From: Salticus scenicus
Taxonomy: Eukaryota; Arthropoda; Arachnida; Araneae; Salticidae
Assembly: GCA_963930645.1 (NCBI GenBank)
Contig: OZ005654.1
Coordinates: 43,268,686 to 43,332,685 of the forward strand
DNA length: 64,000 nucleotides
Reading direction: 5' to 3'
Shown here: positions 9,536 through 21,384 of the stretch, piece by piece
How the letters are laid out: the number at the start of each line of letters is the position of its first letter
Numbering within the stretch: position 1 is the stretch's first letter
Translations under genes and position numbers: made by a program
Notes under the pieces: model-generated
Told to the model about the DNA's origin: nothing
Databases searched by the model: none
The model's input: only the letters and a program-made list of their open reading frames with translations

Positions 9536-12500
9536 CCTATTCCTCCTGTGCCAAATGCAGAGGAAAATGTAAGTGATGGCTCCAATTTCTTGTTATATTT
9601 TTATTTTTAATTATATGAATATTTAACTTTTAATAATAATGTGTATTTTTTAAATTTCATCGAGACTAAGAAAATTCAAAAGATGCCCCCAGCCACGATG
9701 AGAATTTAAATCCGTTTTTTGAAGCCTCAATCAAAGAAACCCAAGATGATTTAGAAACAAAGGAAACCACTTACACAGAAGAATTGAATCCATTCAGCGA
9801 ATTTTACCACCAAAATAATAAAACAGAAAATACTGAAAGACAGATTGCACAGAGCAAGGAGTCCAATAACACGGAAAAATGCTCAAAGACACATACAGGT
9901 AAGAAATAGTCCCATAAAAAATACAGAGCGGCAGCACCATCAAGCTGCCAAAGAACGAAAAAGGCGACAAAGAAGGTGCCTTCGCCTGAAACTCACGTTA
10001 ATAGCGACCAGTCATTTATGATAAATAAACGTGTTCCTGTCCCGCAAAATTTAGTTCAGCAGCTACCAGTAGATATCCGAAATAATGAAAATGGACAAAA
10101 TATCTTTAGAGATGAAAACAGAAGAAGAAATAATATTCACAACCAGTGCCTATTCCTCCTGTGCCAAATGAAGAGGAAAATGTAAGTGATAGTTCCAATT
10201 TCTTTTTATATTTTTAATTTTTAATAATATCGGTATTTAACTTTTTATAATAATAAGTATTTTTTAAATTTCATCGAGACTAAGAAAATTCAAAATATGC
10301 CCCCAGCCACGATGAGAATTTAAATCCGTTTTTTGAAGCCTCAATCAAAAAAACCCAAGATGATTCAGAAACAAAGGAAACCACTTACATAGAAGATTTA
10401 AATCCATTCAGCAAATTTTACCACCAAAATAATAAAACAGAAAATACTGAAAGACATATTGTACAGAGCAAGGAGTCCAATAACACGGAAAAATGCTTAA
10501 AGAAAGATCCAGTTAAGAAATAGTCCCATAAAAAATAAAGAGAGCCAGCACCATCAAGCTGCCAAAAGAACGAAAAGGCGTCATAGAAGGTGCCTTCGCC
10601 TGAAACTCCCGTTAATAACGACCAGTCATTAATGATAAATAAACCTCTTCCTGTCCCGCAAAATCCAGTTCAGCAGCTACCAGTAGAAATACGAAATAAT
10701 GAAAATGGACAAAATATATTTAGGGGTGAAAACGAAGAAGAAATAACATTCACAAGCAGTTCCTGTTCTTCCTGTGCCAAATGCAGAGGAAAATGTAAGT
10801 GATGATTCCAATTTCTTTTTATATTTTTAACTCTTAATAATATTAATATTAAACTTTTTATAATAATGTGTATTTTTTATATTTCATCAATACTAAGACA
10901 ATTCAAAAGATGCCCCCAGCTACGATGAGAATTTAAATCCGATTTTTGAGACCTCAATACAAGAAACCCAAGATGATTCAGGAACAAAAGAAATCACTTA
11001 CACAGAAGAATTAATCCATTCAGTGAATTTTACCACCAAAATAATAAAACAGAAAATACTGAAAGACAGATTGTACAGAGCAAGGAGTCCAATAACACGA
11101 AAAAATGCTTAAAGACAGATCCAGTTAAGAAATAGTCCCATAAAAAATAAAGAGCGACAGCACCATCAAGCTGCCAAAAGAACGAAAGGGCGTCATAGAA
11201 GGTGCCTTCGCCTGAAACTCCCGTTAATAGCGACCAGTCATTAATGATAAAAAAACGTATTTCTGTCCCGCAACCTCCAGTTCAGTAGCTACCAGTAGAA
11301 ATCCGAAATAATGAAAATGGACAAAATATCTTTAGGGATGAAAACAGAAGAAGAAATAATATTCACAAACAGTGCCTGTTCCTCCTGTGCCAACTACAGA
11401 GGAAAATGTAAGTGATGATTCCAATTTCTTTCTATATTTTTAACCTTTAATAATATTAATATTTAATTTTTTATAATAATGTGTATTTTTTAAATTTCAT
11501 CAAAACTAAGAAAATTCAAAAGGTGCCCCCAGCTACGATGAGAATTTAAATCCGATTTTTGAAACCTCAATCCAAGAAACTCAAGATTATTCAGGAACAA
11601 AGGAAACCACTTACACAGAAGAATTGAATCCATTCAGCGAATTTTACCACCAAAATTACAAAACAGAAAATACTAAAAGACAGATTGTACAGAGCAAGGA
11701 GTCCAGTAACACGGAAAAATGCTTAAAGACAGATCCAGTTAAGAAATAGTCCCATAAAAAATACAGAGCGCCAGCACCATCAAGCTGCCATAAGAACGAA
11801 AAAGGCGACATAGAAGGTGCCTTCGCCTGAAACTCCCGTTAATAACGACCCGTCATTAATGATAAATAAACGTGTTCCTGTCCCGCAAAATTCAGTTCAG
11901 CCGCTACCAGTAGATATCCGAAATAATGAAAATGGACAAAATATCTTTAGGGATGAAAACAGAAGAAGAAATAATATTCACAACCAGTGCCTATTCCTCC
12001 TGTGCCAAATGCAGAGGAAAATGTAAGTGATGGTTCCAATTTCTTTTTATATTTTTAATTTTTAATATTATCAGTATTTAACTTTTTATAATAATGTGTA
12101 TTTTTTAAATTTCATCGAGACTAAGAAAATTCAAAAGATGCCCCCAGCCACGATGAGAATTTAAATCCGTTTTTTGAAGCCTCAATCAAAAAAACCCAAG
12201 ATGATTCAGAAACAAGGGAAACCACTTACATAGAAGATTTAAATCCATTCAGCGAATTTTACCACCAAAATAATAAAACAGAAAATACTGAAAGACAGAT
12301 TGTACAGAGCAAGGAGTCCAATAACACGGAAAAATGCTTAAAGAAAGATCCAGTTAAGAAATAGTCCCATAAAAAATAAAGAGCGCCAGCACCATCAAGC
12401 TGCCAAAAGATCGAAAAGGCGTCATAGAAGGTGCCTTCGCCTGAAACTCCCGTTAAAAACGACCAGTCATTAATGATAAATAAACCTCTTCCTGTCTCGC

Positions 12501-13572
12501 AAAATCCAATTCAGCAGCTACCAGTAGAAATACGAAATAATGAAAATGGACAAAATATTTTTAGGGATGAAAACGAAGAAGAAATACATTGACAAGCAGT
12601 TCCTGTTCCTCCTGTGCCAAATGCAGAAGAAAATGTAAGTGATGATTCCAATTTCTTTTTATATTTTTTACTTTTAATAATATTATTATTTAACTTTTTA
12701 TAATAATGTGTATTTTTTAAATTTCATCAAAACTAAGAAAATTCAAAAGATGCCCCCAGCTACGATGAGAATTTAAATCCGATTTTTGAAACCTCAATCC
12801 AAGAAACTCAAGATGATTCAGGAACAAAGGAAACCACTTACACAGAAGAATTGAATCCATTCAGCGAATTTTACCACCAAAATAATAAAACAGAAAATAC
12901 TTAAAGACAGATTGTACAGAGCAAGGAGTCCAATAACACGGAAAAATGCTCAAAGAATGATACAGGTAAGAAATAGTCCCATAAAAATGCAGAGCGCAGC
13001 ACCATCAAGCTGCCAAAAGAACGAAAAAGGCGACAAAGAAGGTGCCTTCGCCTGAAACTCCCGTTAATAGCGACCAGTCATTAATGATAAATAAACGTTT
13101 TTCTGTCCCTCAACCTCCAGTTCAGCAGATACCAGTAGAAATCCGAAATAATGAAAATGGACAAAATATCTTTAGGGATGAAAACAGAAGAAGAAATAAT
13201 ATTCACAAGCAGTGCCTGTTCCTCCTGTGCCAACTTCAGAGGAAAATGTAAGTGATGGTTCCAATTTTTTTTTATATTTTTAATTTTTAATAATAATATT
13301 AATATTTAACTTTTTATAATAATGTGTATTTTTTAAATTTCATCAAAACTAAGAAAATTCAAAAGATGCCCCCAGCTACGATGAGAATTTAAATCCGATT
13401 TTTGAGACCTCAATACAAGAAACCCAAGATGATTCAGGAACAAAGGAAATCACTTACACAGAATTTTACCACCAAAATAATAAAACAGAAAATACTGAAA
13501 GACAGATTGTACAGAGCAAGGAATCCAATAACACGGAAAAATGCTTAAAGACAGATCCAGTTAAGAAATAGT
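9536..13572 (+). repeat. Monomer block 2, left copy of a segmental duplication
   Basis: About six monomers of mixed class, each more diverged from its neighbours than in the trimer block. With the preceding trimers it is duplicated at 18003-24757, at an offset of 11849 bp up to about 10.7 kb and 11237 bp beyond. The change of 612 bp equals one monomer. Near 13460 the S1 part lacks 21 bp. The block runs into the assembly gap. Confidence 0.85.
10590..10802 (+). other. S2 variant with Cys-rich reading (CxxCxxCxxxC)
   Basis: Here 'GAAAACGAAGAAGAAAT' replaces the usual 'GAAAACAGAAGAAGAAAT', a two-base difference that shifts the frame. The tail then reads EEEITFTSSSCSSCAKCRGKCK before TGA, instead of RRRNNIHKQCLFLLC. 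The same variant is at 15066-15278. The spaced cysteines look more like a real protein end than the common reading, so this could be the older frame. The first codon is GTG. I recognise no family; a zinc-binding tail is only a guess. Confidence 0.3.
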
Positions 13573-13772
13573 NNNNNNNNNNNNNNNNNNNNNNNNNNNN
13601 NNNNNNNNNNNNNNNNNNNNNNNNNNNNNNNNNNNNNNNNNNNNNNNNNNNNNNNNNNNNNNNNNNNNNNNNNNNNNNNNNNNNNNNNNNNNNNNNNNNN
13701 NNNNNNNNNNNNNNNNNNNNNNNNNNNNNNNNNNNNNNNNNNNNNNNNNNNNNNNNNNNNNNNNNNNNNNNN
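13573..13772. other. Assembly gap of 200 N
   Basis: Exactly 200 unknown bases. The left side ends AAGAAATAGT and the right side begins CCCATAAAAAATAAAG. Together they give the normal monomer sequence with no base missing or repeated. The gap therefore sits in register, and the true missing length is probably zero or a whole number of monomers. A round 200 suggests a placeholder. Confidence 0.97.
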
Positions 13773-16700
13773 CCCATAAAAAATAAAGAGCGCCAGCACC
13801 ATCAAGCTGCCAAAAGAACGAAAAGGCGTCATAGAAGGTGAATTCGCCTGAAACTCCCGTTAATAGCGACCAGTCATTAATGATAAAAAAACGTATTTCT
13901 GTCCCGCAACCTCCAGTTCAGCAACTACCAGTAGAAATACGAAATAATGAAAATGGACAAAATATCTTTAGGGATGAAAACAGAAGAAGAAATAATATTC
14001 ACAAGCAGTGCCTGTTCCTCCTGTGCCAACTACAGAGAAAAATGAAAGTGATGGCTCCGATTTCTTTTTATGTTTTTTATTTTTAATAACATGAATATTT
14101 AACTTTTTATAATAATGTGTATTTTTTAAATTTCATCGAGACTAAGAAAATTCAAAAGATGCCCCCAGCCACGATGAGAGTTTAAATCCGTTTTTTGAAG
14201 CCTCAATCAAAAAACCCAAGATGATTTAGAAACAAAGGAAACCACTTACACAGAAAAATTGAATCCATTCAGCGAATTTTACCACCAAAATTACAAAACA
14301 GAAAATACTAAAAGACAGATTGTACAGAGCAAGGAGTCCAGTAACACGGAAAAATGCTTAAAGACAGATCCAGTTAAGAAATAGTCCCATAAAAAATACA
14401 GAGCGCCAGCACCATCAAGCTGACAAAAGAACGAAAAAGGCGTAATAGAAAGGTGCCTTCGCCTAAAACTCCCGTTAATAACGACCAGTCATTAATGATA
14501 AATAAACGTGTTCCTGTCCCGCAAAATTCAGTTCAGCAGCTACCAGTAGATATCCGAAATAATGAAAATGGAAAAAATATCTTTAGGTATGAAATCAGAA
14601 GAAGAAATAATATTCACAACCAGTGCCTATTCCTCCTGTGCCAAATGCAGAGGAAAATGTAAGTGATGGTTCCAATTTCTTTTTATATTTTTAATTTTTA
14701 ATAATATGAATATTTAACTTTTTATAATAATGTGTATTTTTTAAATTTCATCGAGGCTAAGAAAATTGAAAAGATGCCCCCAGCCACGATGAGAATTTAA
14801 ATCCGTTTTTTGAAGCCTCAATCAAAAAAACCCATGCTGATTCAAAAACAAAGGAAACCACTTACATAGAAGAATTGAATCCATTCAGAGAATTTTACCA
14901 CCAAAATAATAAAACAGAAAATAATGAAAGACAGATTGTACAGAGCAAGGAGTCCAATAACACGGAAAAATGCTTAAAGAAAGATCCAGTTAAGAAATAG
15001 TCCCATAAGAAATAAAGAGCGCCAGACCATAGAGCTGCCAAAAGAACGAAAAGGCGTCATAGAAGGTGCCTTCGCCTGAAACTCCCGTTAATAACGACCA
15101 GTCATTGATGATAAATAAACCTCTTCCTGTCCCGCAAAATCCAGTTCAGCAGCTACCAGTAGAAATACGAAATAATGAAAATGGCCAAAATATCTTTAGG
15201 GATACAAACGAAGAAGAAATAACATGCACAAGCAGTTCCTGTTCCTCCTGTGCCAAATGCAGAGGAAAATGTAAGTGATGGTTCCAATTTCTTCTTATAT
15301 TTTTAATTTTTAATAATATTAATATTTAACTTTTTGTAATAATGTGTATTTTTTAAATTTCATCGAGACTAAGAAAATTCAAAATATGCCCCCAGCCACG
15401 ATAAGAATTTAAATCCGTTTTTTGAAGCCTCAGTCAATATAACCCAAGATGATTCAGAAACAAAGAAACCACTTACATAGAAGAATTGAATCCATTCAGC
15501 GAATTTTACCACCAAAATAATAAAACAGAAAATACTGAAAGACAGATTGTACAGAGCAAGGAGTCCAATAACACGGAAAAATACTCAAGGACAGATACAG
15601 TTAAGAAATAGTCCCATAAAAAATACAGAGCGCCAGCACCATCAAGCTGCCAAAATAACGAAAAAGGCGACAAAGAAGGTGCATTCGCCTGAAACTCCCG
15701 TTAATAGCGACCAGTCATTAATGATAAATTAACGTCTTCCTGTCCCGCAACCTCCAGTTCAGCAGCTACCAGTAGAAATCCGAAATAATGAAAATGGACA
15801 AAATATCTTTAGGGATTAAAACTAAAGAAATAACATTCACAAGCAGTGCCTGTTCCTCCTGTGCCAAATGCAGAGGAAAATGTAAGTGATGGTTCCAATT
15901 TCTTTTTATATTTTTAATTTTTAATAATATCAATATTTAACTTTTTATAATAATGTGTATTTTTTAAATTTCATCGAGACTAAGAAAATTCAAATGATGC
16001 CCCCAGCCACGATGAGAATTTAAATCCGTTTTTTTAAGCCTCAATCAAAAAAAACCCAAGATGATTCAGAAACAAAGGAAACTATTTACATAGAAGAATT
16101 GAATCCATTCAGCAAACTTTACCACCAAAATAATAAAACAGAAAATACTGAAAGACAGATTGTACAGAGCAAGGAGTCTAATAACACGGAAAAATGCTCA
16201 AAGTCAGATCCAGTTAAGAAATAATCCCATGAAAAATACAGAGCGCCAGCACCATCAAGCTGCCAAAAGAACGAAAAAGGCGACATAGAAGGTGCCTTCG
16301 CCTGAAACTCCCGTTACTAGCTACCAGTCATTAATGATAAATAAACGTCTTCCTGTCCCGCAACCTCCAGTTGAGCAGCTACCAGTAGAAATCCGAAATA
16401 ATGAAAATGGACAAAATATCTTTAGGAATGAAAACAGAAGAAGAAATAATATTCCCAAGCAGTACCTGTTCCTCCTGTGCCAAATACAATAGAAAATGTA
16501 AGTGATGGTTCGAATTTCTTTTTATATTTTTAATGTATAATAATATTACTCTATAACTTTTTATAATAATGTGTATTTTTTAAATTTCATCGAGGCTAAG
16601 AAAATTCAAAAGATGCCCCAGCCACGATGAGAATTTAAATCCGTTTTTTGAAGCCTCAATCAAAGAAACCCAAGATGATTCAGAAACAAAGGAAACCACT

Positions 16701-18002
16701 TACATAGAAGAATTGAATCCATTCAGCGAATTTTACCACGTAAATAATAAAACAGAAAATACTGAATGAAAGATTGTACAGAGCAAGGAGTCCAATAACA
16801 CGGAAAAATGCTCGAAGACAGATACAATTAAGAAATAGTCCAATAAAAAATACAGAGCGCCAGCACCATCAAGCTGCCAAAAGAACGAAAAAGGCGACAT
16901 AGAAAGGTGCCTTCGCCTGAAACTCCCGTTAATAACGACCAGTCATTAATGATAAATAAACGTCTTCCTGTCCCGCAAAATCCTGTTCAGCAGGTACCAG
17001 TAGAAATCCGAAATAATGAAAATGGACAAAACATCTTTAGGGGTGAAAACAGAAGAAGAAATAATATTCACAAGCAGTGCCTGTTCCTCCTGTGCCAAAT
17101 GCAGAGGAAAATGTAAGTGATGGTTCCAATTTCTTTTTATATTTTTAATTTTTAATAATATCAATATTTAACTTTTTATAATAATGTGTATTTTTTAAAT
17201 TTCATCAAGACTAAGAAAATTCAAAAGATGCCCCCAGCTACGATGAGAATTTAAATCCGATTTTTGAGACCTCAATCCAAGAAACCCAAGATGATTCAGG
17301 AACAAAGGAAACCAATTACACAGAAGAATTGAATCCATTCAGCGAATTTTACCACCAAAATTACAAAACAGAAAATACTAAAAGACAGATTGTACAGAGC
17401 AAGGAATCCAGTAACACGGAAAAATGCGTAAAGACAGATCCAGTTAAGAAATAGTCCCATAAAAAATACAGAGCGCCAGCACCATCAAGCTGCCATAAGA
17501 ACGAAAAAGGCGACATAGAAGGTGCCTTCGCCTGAAACTTCCGTTAATAGCGACCAGTTATTAATGTTAAATAAACGTCTTCCTGTCCCGCAACCTCCAG
17601 TTCAGCTGCTACCAGTAGAAATCCGAAATAATGAAAATGGACAAAATATCTTTAGGGATGAAAACAGAAGAAGAAAAAATATTCACAAGTAGTGCCTGTT
17701 CCTCCTGTGCCAAATGCAGAGGAAAATGTAAGTGATGGTTCCAATTTCTTTTTATATTTTTAATTTTTAATAATATCAATATTTAACTTTTTATAATAAT
17801 GTGTATTTTTTAAATTTCATCAAGACTAAGAAAATTCAAAAGATGCCCCCAGCTACGATGAGAATTTAAATCCGATTTTTGAGACCTCAATCCAAGAAAC
17901 CCAAGATGATTCAGGAACAAAGGAAACCAATTACACAGAAGAATTGAATCCATTCAGCGAATTTTACCACCAAAATTACAAAACAGAAAATACTAAAAGA
18001 CA
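13773..18002 (+). repeat. Monomer block 3
   Basis: Seven monomers of several classes. It includes a copy with a broken donor (AAAATGAAAGTG near 14038-14049), a Cys-rich S2 variant (15066-15278) and the first 'GTTACTAGCTACC' type (16292-16492). The 15.5-16.5 kb part resembles 32.1-33.1 kb at an offset of about 16571 bp. It ends within an S1 near 18003, where sequence switches to the A class. Confidence 0.8.
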
Positions 18003-21000
18003 GATTGTACAGAGCAAGGAGTCCAATAACACGGAAAAATGCTCAAAAACAGATACAGGTAAGAAATAGTCCCATAAAAAATACAGAGCGCCAGCACCAT
18101 CAAGCTGCCAAAAGAACGAAAAAGGCGACAAAGAAGGTGCCTTCGCCTGAAACTCCCGTTAATAGCGACCAGTCATTAATGATAAATAAACGTTTTTCTG
18201 TCCCGCAACCTCCAGTTCAGCAGCTACCAGTAGAAATCCGAAATAATGAAAATGGACAAAATACCTTTAGGGATGAAAACAGAAGAAGAAATAATATTCA
18301 CAAGCAATGCCTGTTCCTCCTGTGCCAACTACAGAGGAAAATGTAAGTGATGGTTCCAATTTTTTTTTATATTTTTAATTTTTAATAATATTATTAATAT
18401 TTAACTTTTTATAATAATGTGTATTTTTTAAATTTCATCGAGACTAAGAAAATTCAAAAGATGACCCCAGCTACGATGAGAATTTAAATCCGATTTTTGA
18501 GACCTCAATACAAGAAACCCAAGATGATTCAGGAACAAAGGAAATCACTTACACAGAAGAATTGAATTTATTCAGCGAATTTTATCACCAAAATTACAAA
18601 ACAGAAAATACTAAAAGACAGATTGTACAGAGCAAGGAGTCCAGTAACACGGAAAAATGCTTAAAGACAGATCCAGTTAAGAAATAGTCCCATAAAAAAT
18701 ACAGAGCGTCAGCACCATCAAGCTGCCAAAAGAACGAAAAAGGCGTCATAGAAAGGTGCCTTCGCCTGAAACACCCGTTAATAGCGACCAGTCATTAATG
18801 ATAAATAAACGTGTTCCTGTCCCGCAAACTCCAGTTCAGCAGCTACCAGTAGAAATCCGAAATAATGAAAATGGACAAAATATCTTTAGGGATGAAAAGA
18901 GAAGAAGAAATAATAATCACAAGCAGTGCCTGTTCCTCCTGTGCAGAATACAGAGGAAAATGTAAGTGATGGCTCCAATTTCTTTTTATATTTTTTATTT
19001 TTAATAATATTAATATTTAACTTTTTGTAATAATGTGTATTTTTTAAATTTCATCGAGACTAAGAAAATTCAAAATATGCCCCCAGCCACGATGAGAATT
19101 TAAATCCGTTTTTTGAAGCCACAATCAAAATAACCCAAGATGATTCAGAAACAAAGAAACCACTTACATAGAAGATTGAAATCCATTCAGCGAATTTTAC
19201 CACCAAAATAACAAAACAGAAAATACTGAAAGACAGATTGTACAGAGCAAGGATTCCAATAACACGGAAAAATGCTCAAAGACAGATCCGGTTAAGAAAT
19301 AGTCCCATAAAAAATACAGAGCGCCAGCACCACTAAGCTGCCAAAAGAACGAAAAAGGCGACAAAGAAGGTGTCTTCGCCTGAAACTCCCGTTAATAGCG
19401 ACCAGTCATTAATGATAAATTAACGCCTTCCTGTCCCGCAACCTCCAGTTCAGCAGCTACCAGTAGAAATCCGAAATAATGAAAATGGACAAAATATCTT
19501 TAGGGATTAAAATTAAAGAAATAACATTCACAAGCAGTGCCTGTTCCTCCTGTACCAAATGCAGAGGAAAATGTAAGTGATGGTTCCAATTTCTTTTTAT
19601 ATTTTTAATTTTTAATAATATCAGTATTTAACTTTTTATAATAATGTGTATTTTTTAAATTTCATCGAGACTAAGAAAATTCAAAACATGCCCCCAGCCA
19701 CGATGAGAATATAAATCCGTTTTTAGAAGCGTCAATCAAAAAAACCCAAACTGATTCAGAAACAAAGGAAACCACTTACATAGAAGAATTGAACCCATTC
19801 AGCGAATTTTACCACCAAAATAATAAAACAGAAAATACTGAAACACAGATTGTACAGAGCAAGGAGTCCAATAACACGGAAAAATGCTCAAAAACAGATA
19901 CAGGTAAGAAATAGTCCCATAAAAAATACAGAGCGCCAGCACCATCAAGCTGCCAAAAGAACGAAAAAGGCGACAAAGAAGGTGCCTTCGCCTGAAACTC
20001 CCGTTAATAGCGACCAGTCATTAATGATAAATAAACGTTTTTCTGTCCCGCAACCTCCAGTTCAGCAGCTACCAGTAGAAATCCGAAATAATGAAAATGG
20101 ACAAAATACCTTTAGGGATGAAAACAGAAGAAGAAATAATATTCACAAGCAATGCCTGTTCCTCCTGTGCCAACTACAGAGGAAAATGTAAGTGATGGTT
20201 CCAATTTTTTTTTATATTTTTAATTTTTAATAATATTATTAATATTTAACTTTTTATAATAATGTGTATTTTTTAAATTTCATCGAGACTAAGAAAATTC
20301 AAAAGATGACCCCAGCTACGATGAGAATTTAAATCCGATTTTTGAGACCTCAATACAAGAAACCCAAGATGATTCAGGAACAAAGGAAATCACTTACACA
20401 GAAGAATTGAATTTATTCAGCGAATTTTACCACCAAAATTACAAAACAGAAAATACTAAAAGACAGATTGTACAGAGCAAGGAGTCCAGTAACACGGAAA
20501 AATGCTTAAAGACAGATCCAGTTAAGAAATAGTCCCATAAAAAATACAGAGCGTCAGCACCATCAAGCTGCCAAAAGAACGAAAAAGGCGTCATAGAAAG
20601 GTGCCTTCGCCTGAAACACCCGTTAATAGCGACCAGTCATTAATGATAAATAAACGTGTTCCTGTCCCGCAAACTCCAGTTCAGCAGCTACCAGTAGAAA
20701 TCCGAAATAATGAAAATGGACAAAATATCTTTAGGGATGAAAAGAGAAGAAGAAATAATAATCACAAGCAGTGCCTGTTCCTCCTGTGCAGAATACAGAG
20801 GAAAATGTAAGTGATGGCTCCAATTTCTTTTTATATTTTTTATTTTTAATAATATTAATATTTAACTTTTTGTAATAATGTGTATTTTTTAAATTTCATC
20901 GAGACTAAGAAAATTCAAAATATGCCCCCAGCCACGATGAGAATTTAAATCCGTTTTTTGAAGCCTCAATCAAAATAACCCAAGATGATTCAGAAACAAA

Positions 21001-21384
21001 GAAACCACTTACATAGAAGATTGAAATCCATTCAGCGAATTTTACCACCAAAATAATAAAACAGAAAATACTGAAAGACAGATTGTACAGAGCAAGGATT
21101 CCAATAACACGGAAAAATGCTCAAAGACAGATCCGGTTAAGAAATAGTCCCATAAAAAATACAGAGCGCCAGCACCACTAAGCTGCCAAAAGAACGAAAA
21201 AGGCGACAAAGAAGGTGTCTTCGCCTGAAACTCCCGTTAATAGCGACCAGTCATTAATGATAAATTAACGCCTTCCTGTCCCGCAACCTCCAGTTCAGCA
21301 GCTACCAGTAGAAATCCGAAATAATGAAAATGGACAAAATATCTTTAGGGATTAAAATTAAAGAAATAACATTCAGAAGCAGTG
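18003..21384 (+). repeat. Higher-order block 4: second A-B-C trimer block, no MITE
   Basis: Two A-B-C trimers with A donors at 18343 and 20188, 1845 bp apart. Both A monomers have the empty TTAA site. The block matches 6.2-9.5 kb at an offset of 11849 bp, once the MITE in the first copy is discounted. Only scattered differences are visible (for example TTTATCACC at 18584 and ATAACAAAAC at 19209). Confidence 0.88.

Noticed and set aside
13466..13832. Two minus-strand frames running across the N gap
   Set aside because: They are open only because N bases cannot give stop codons.
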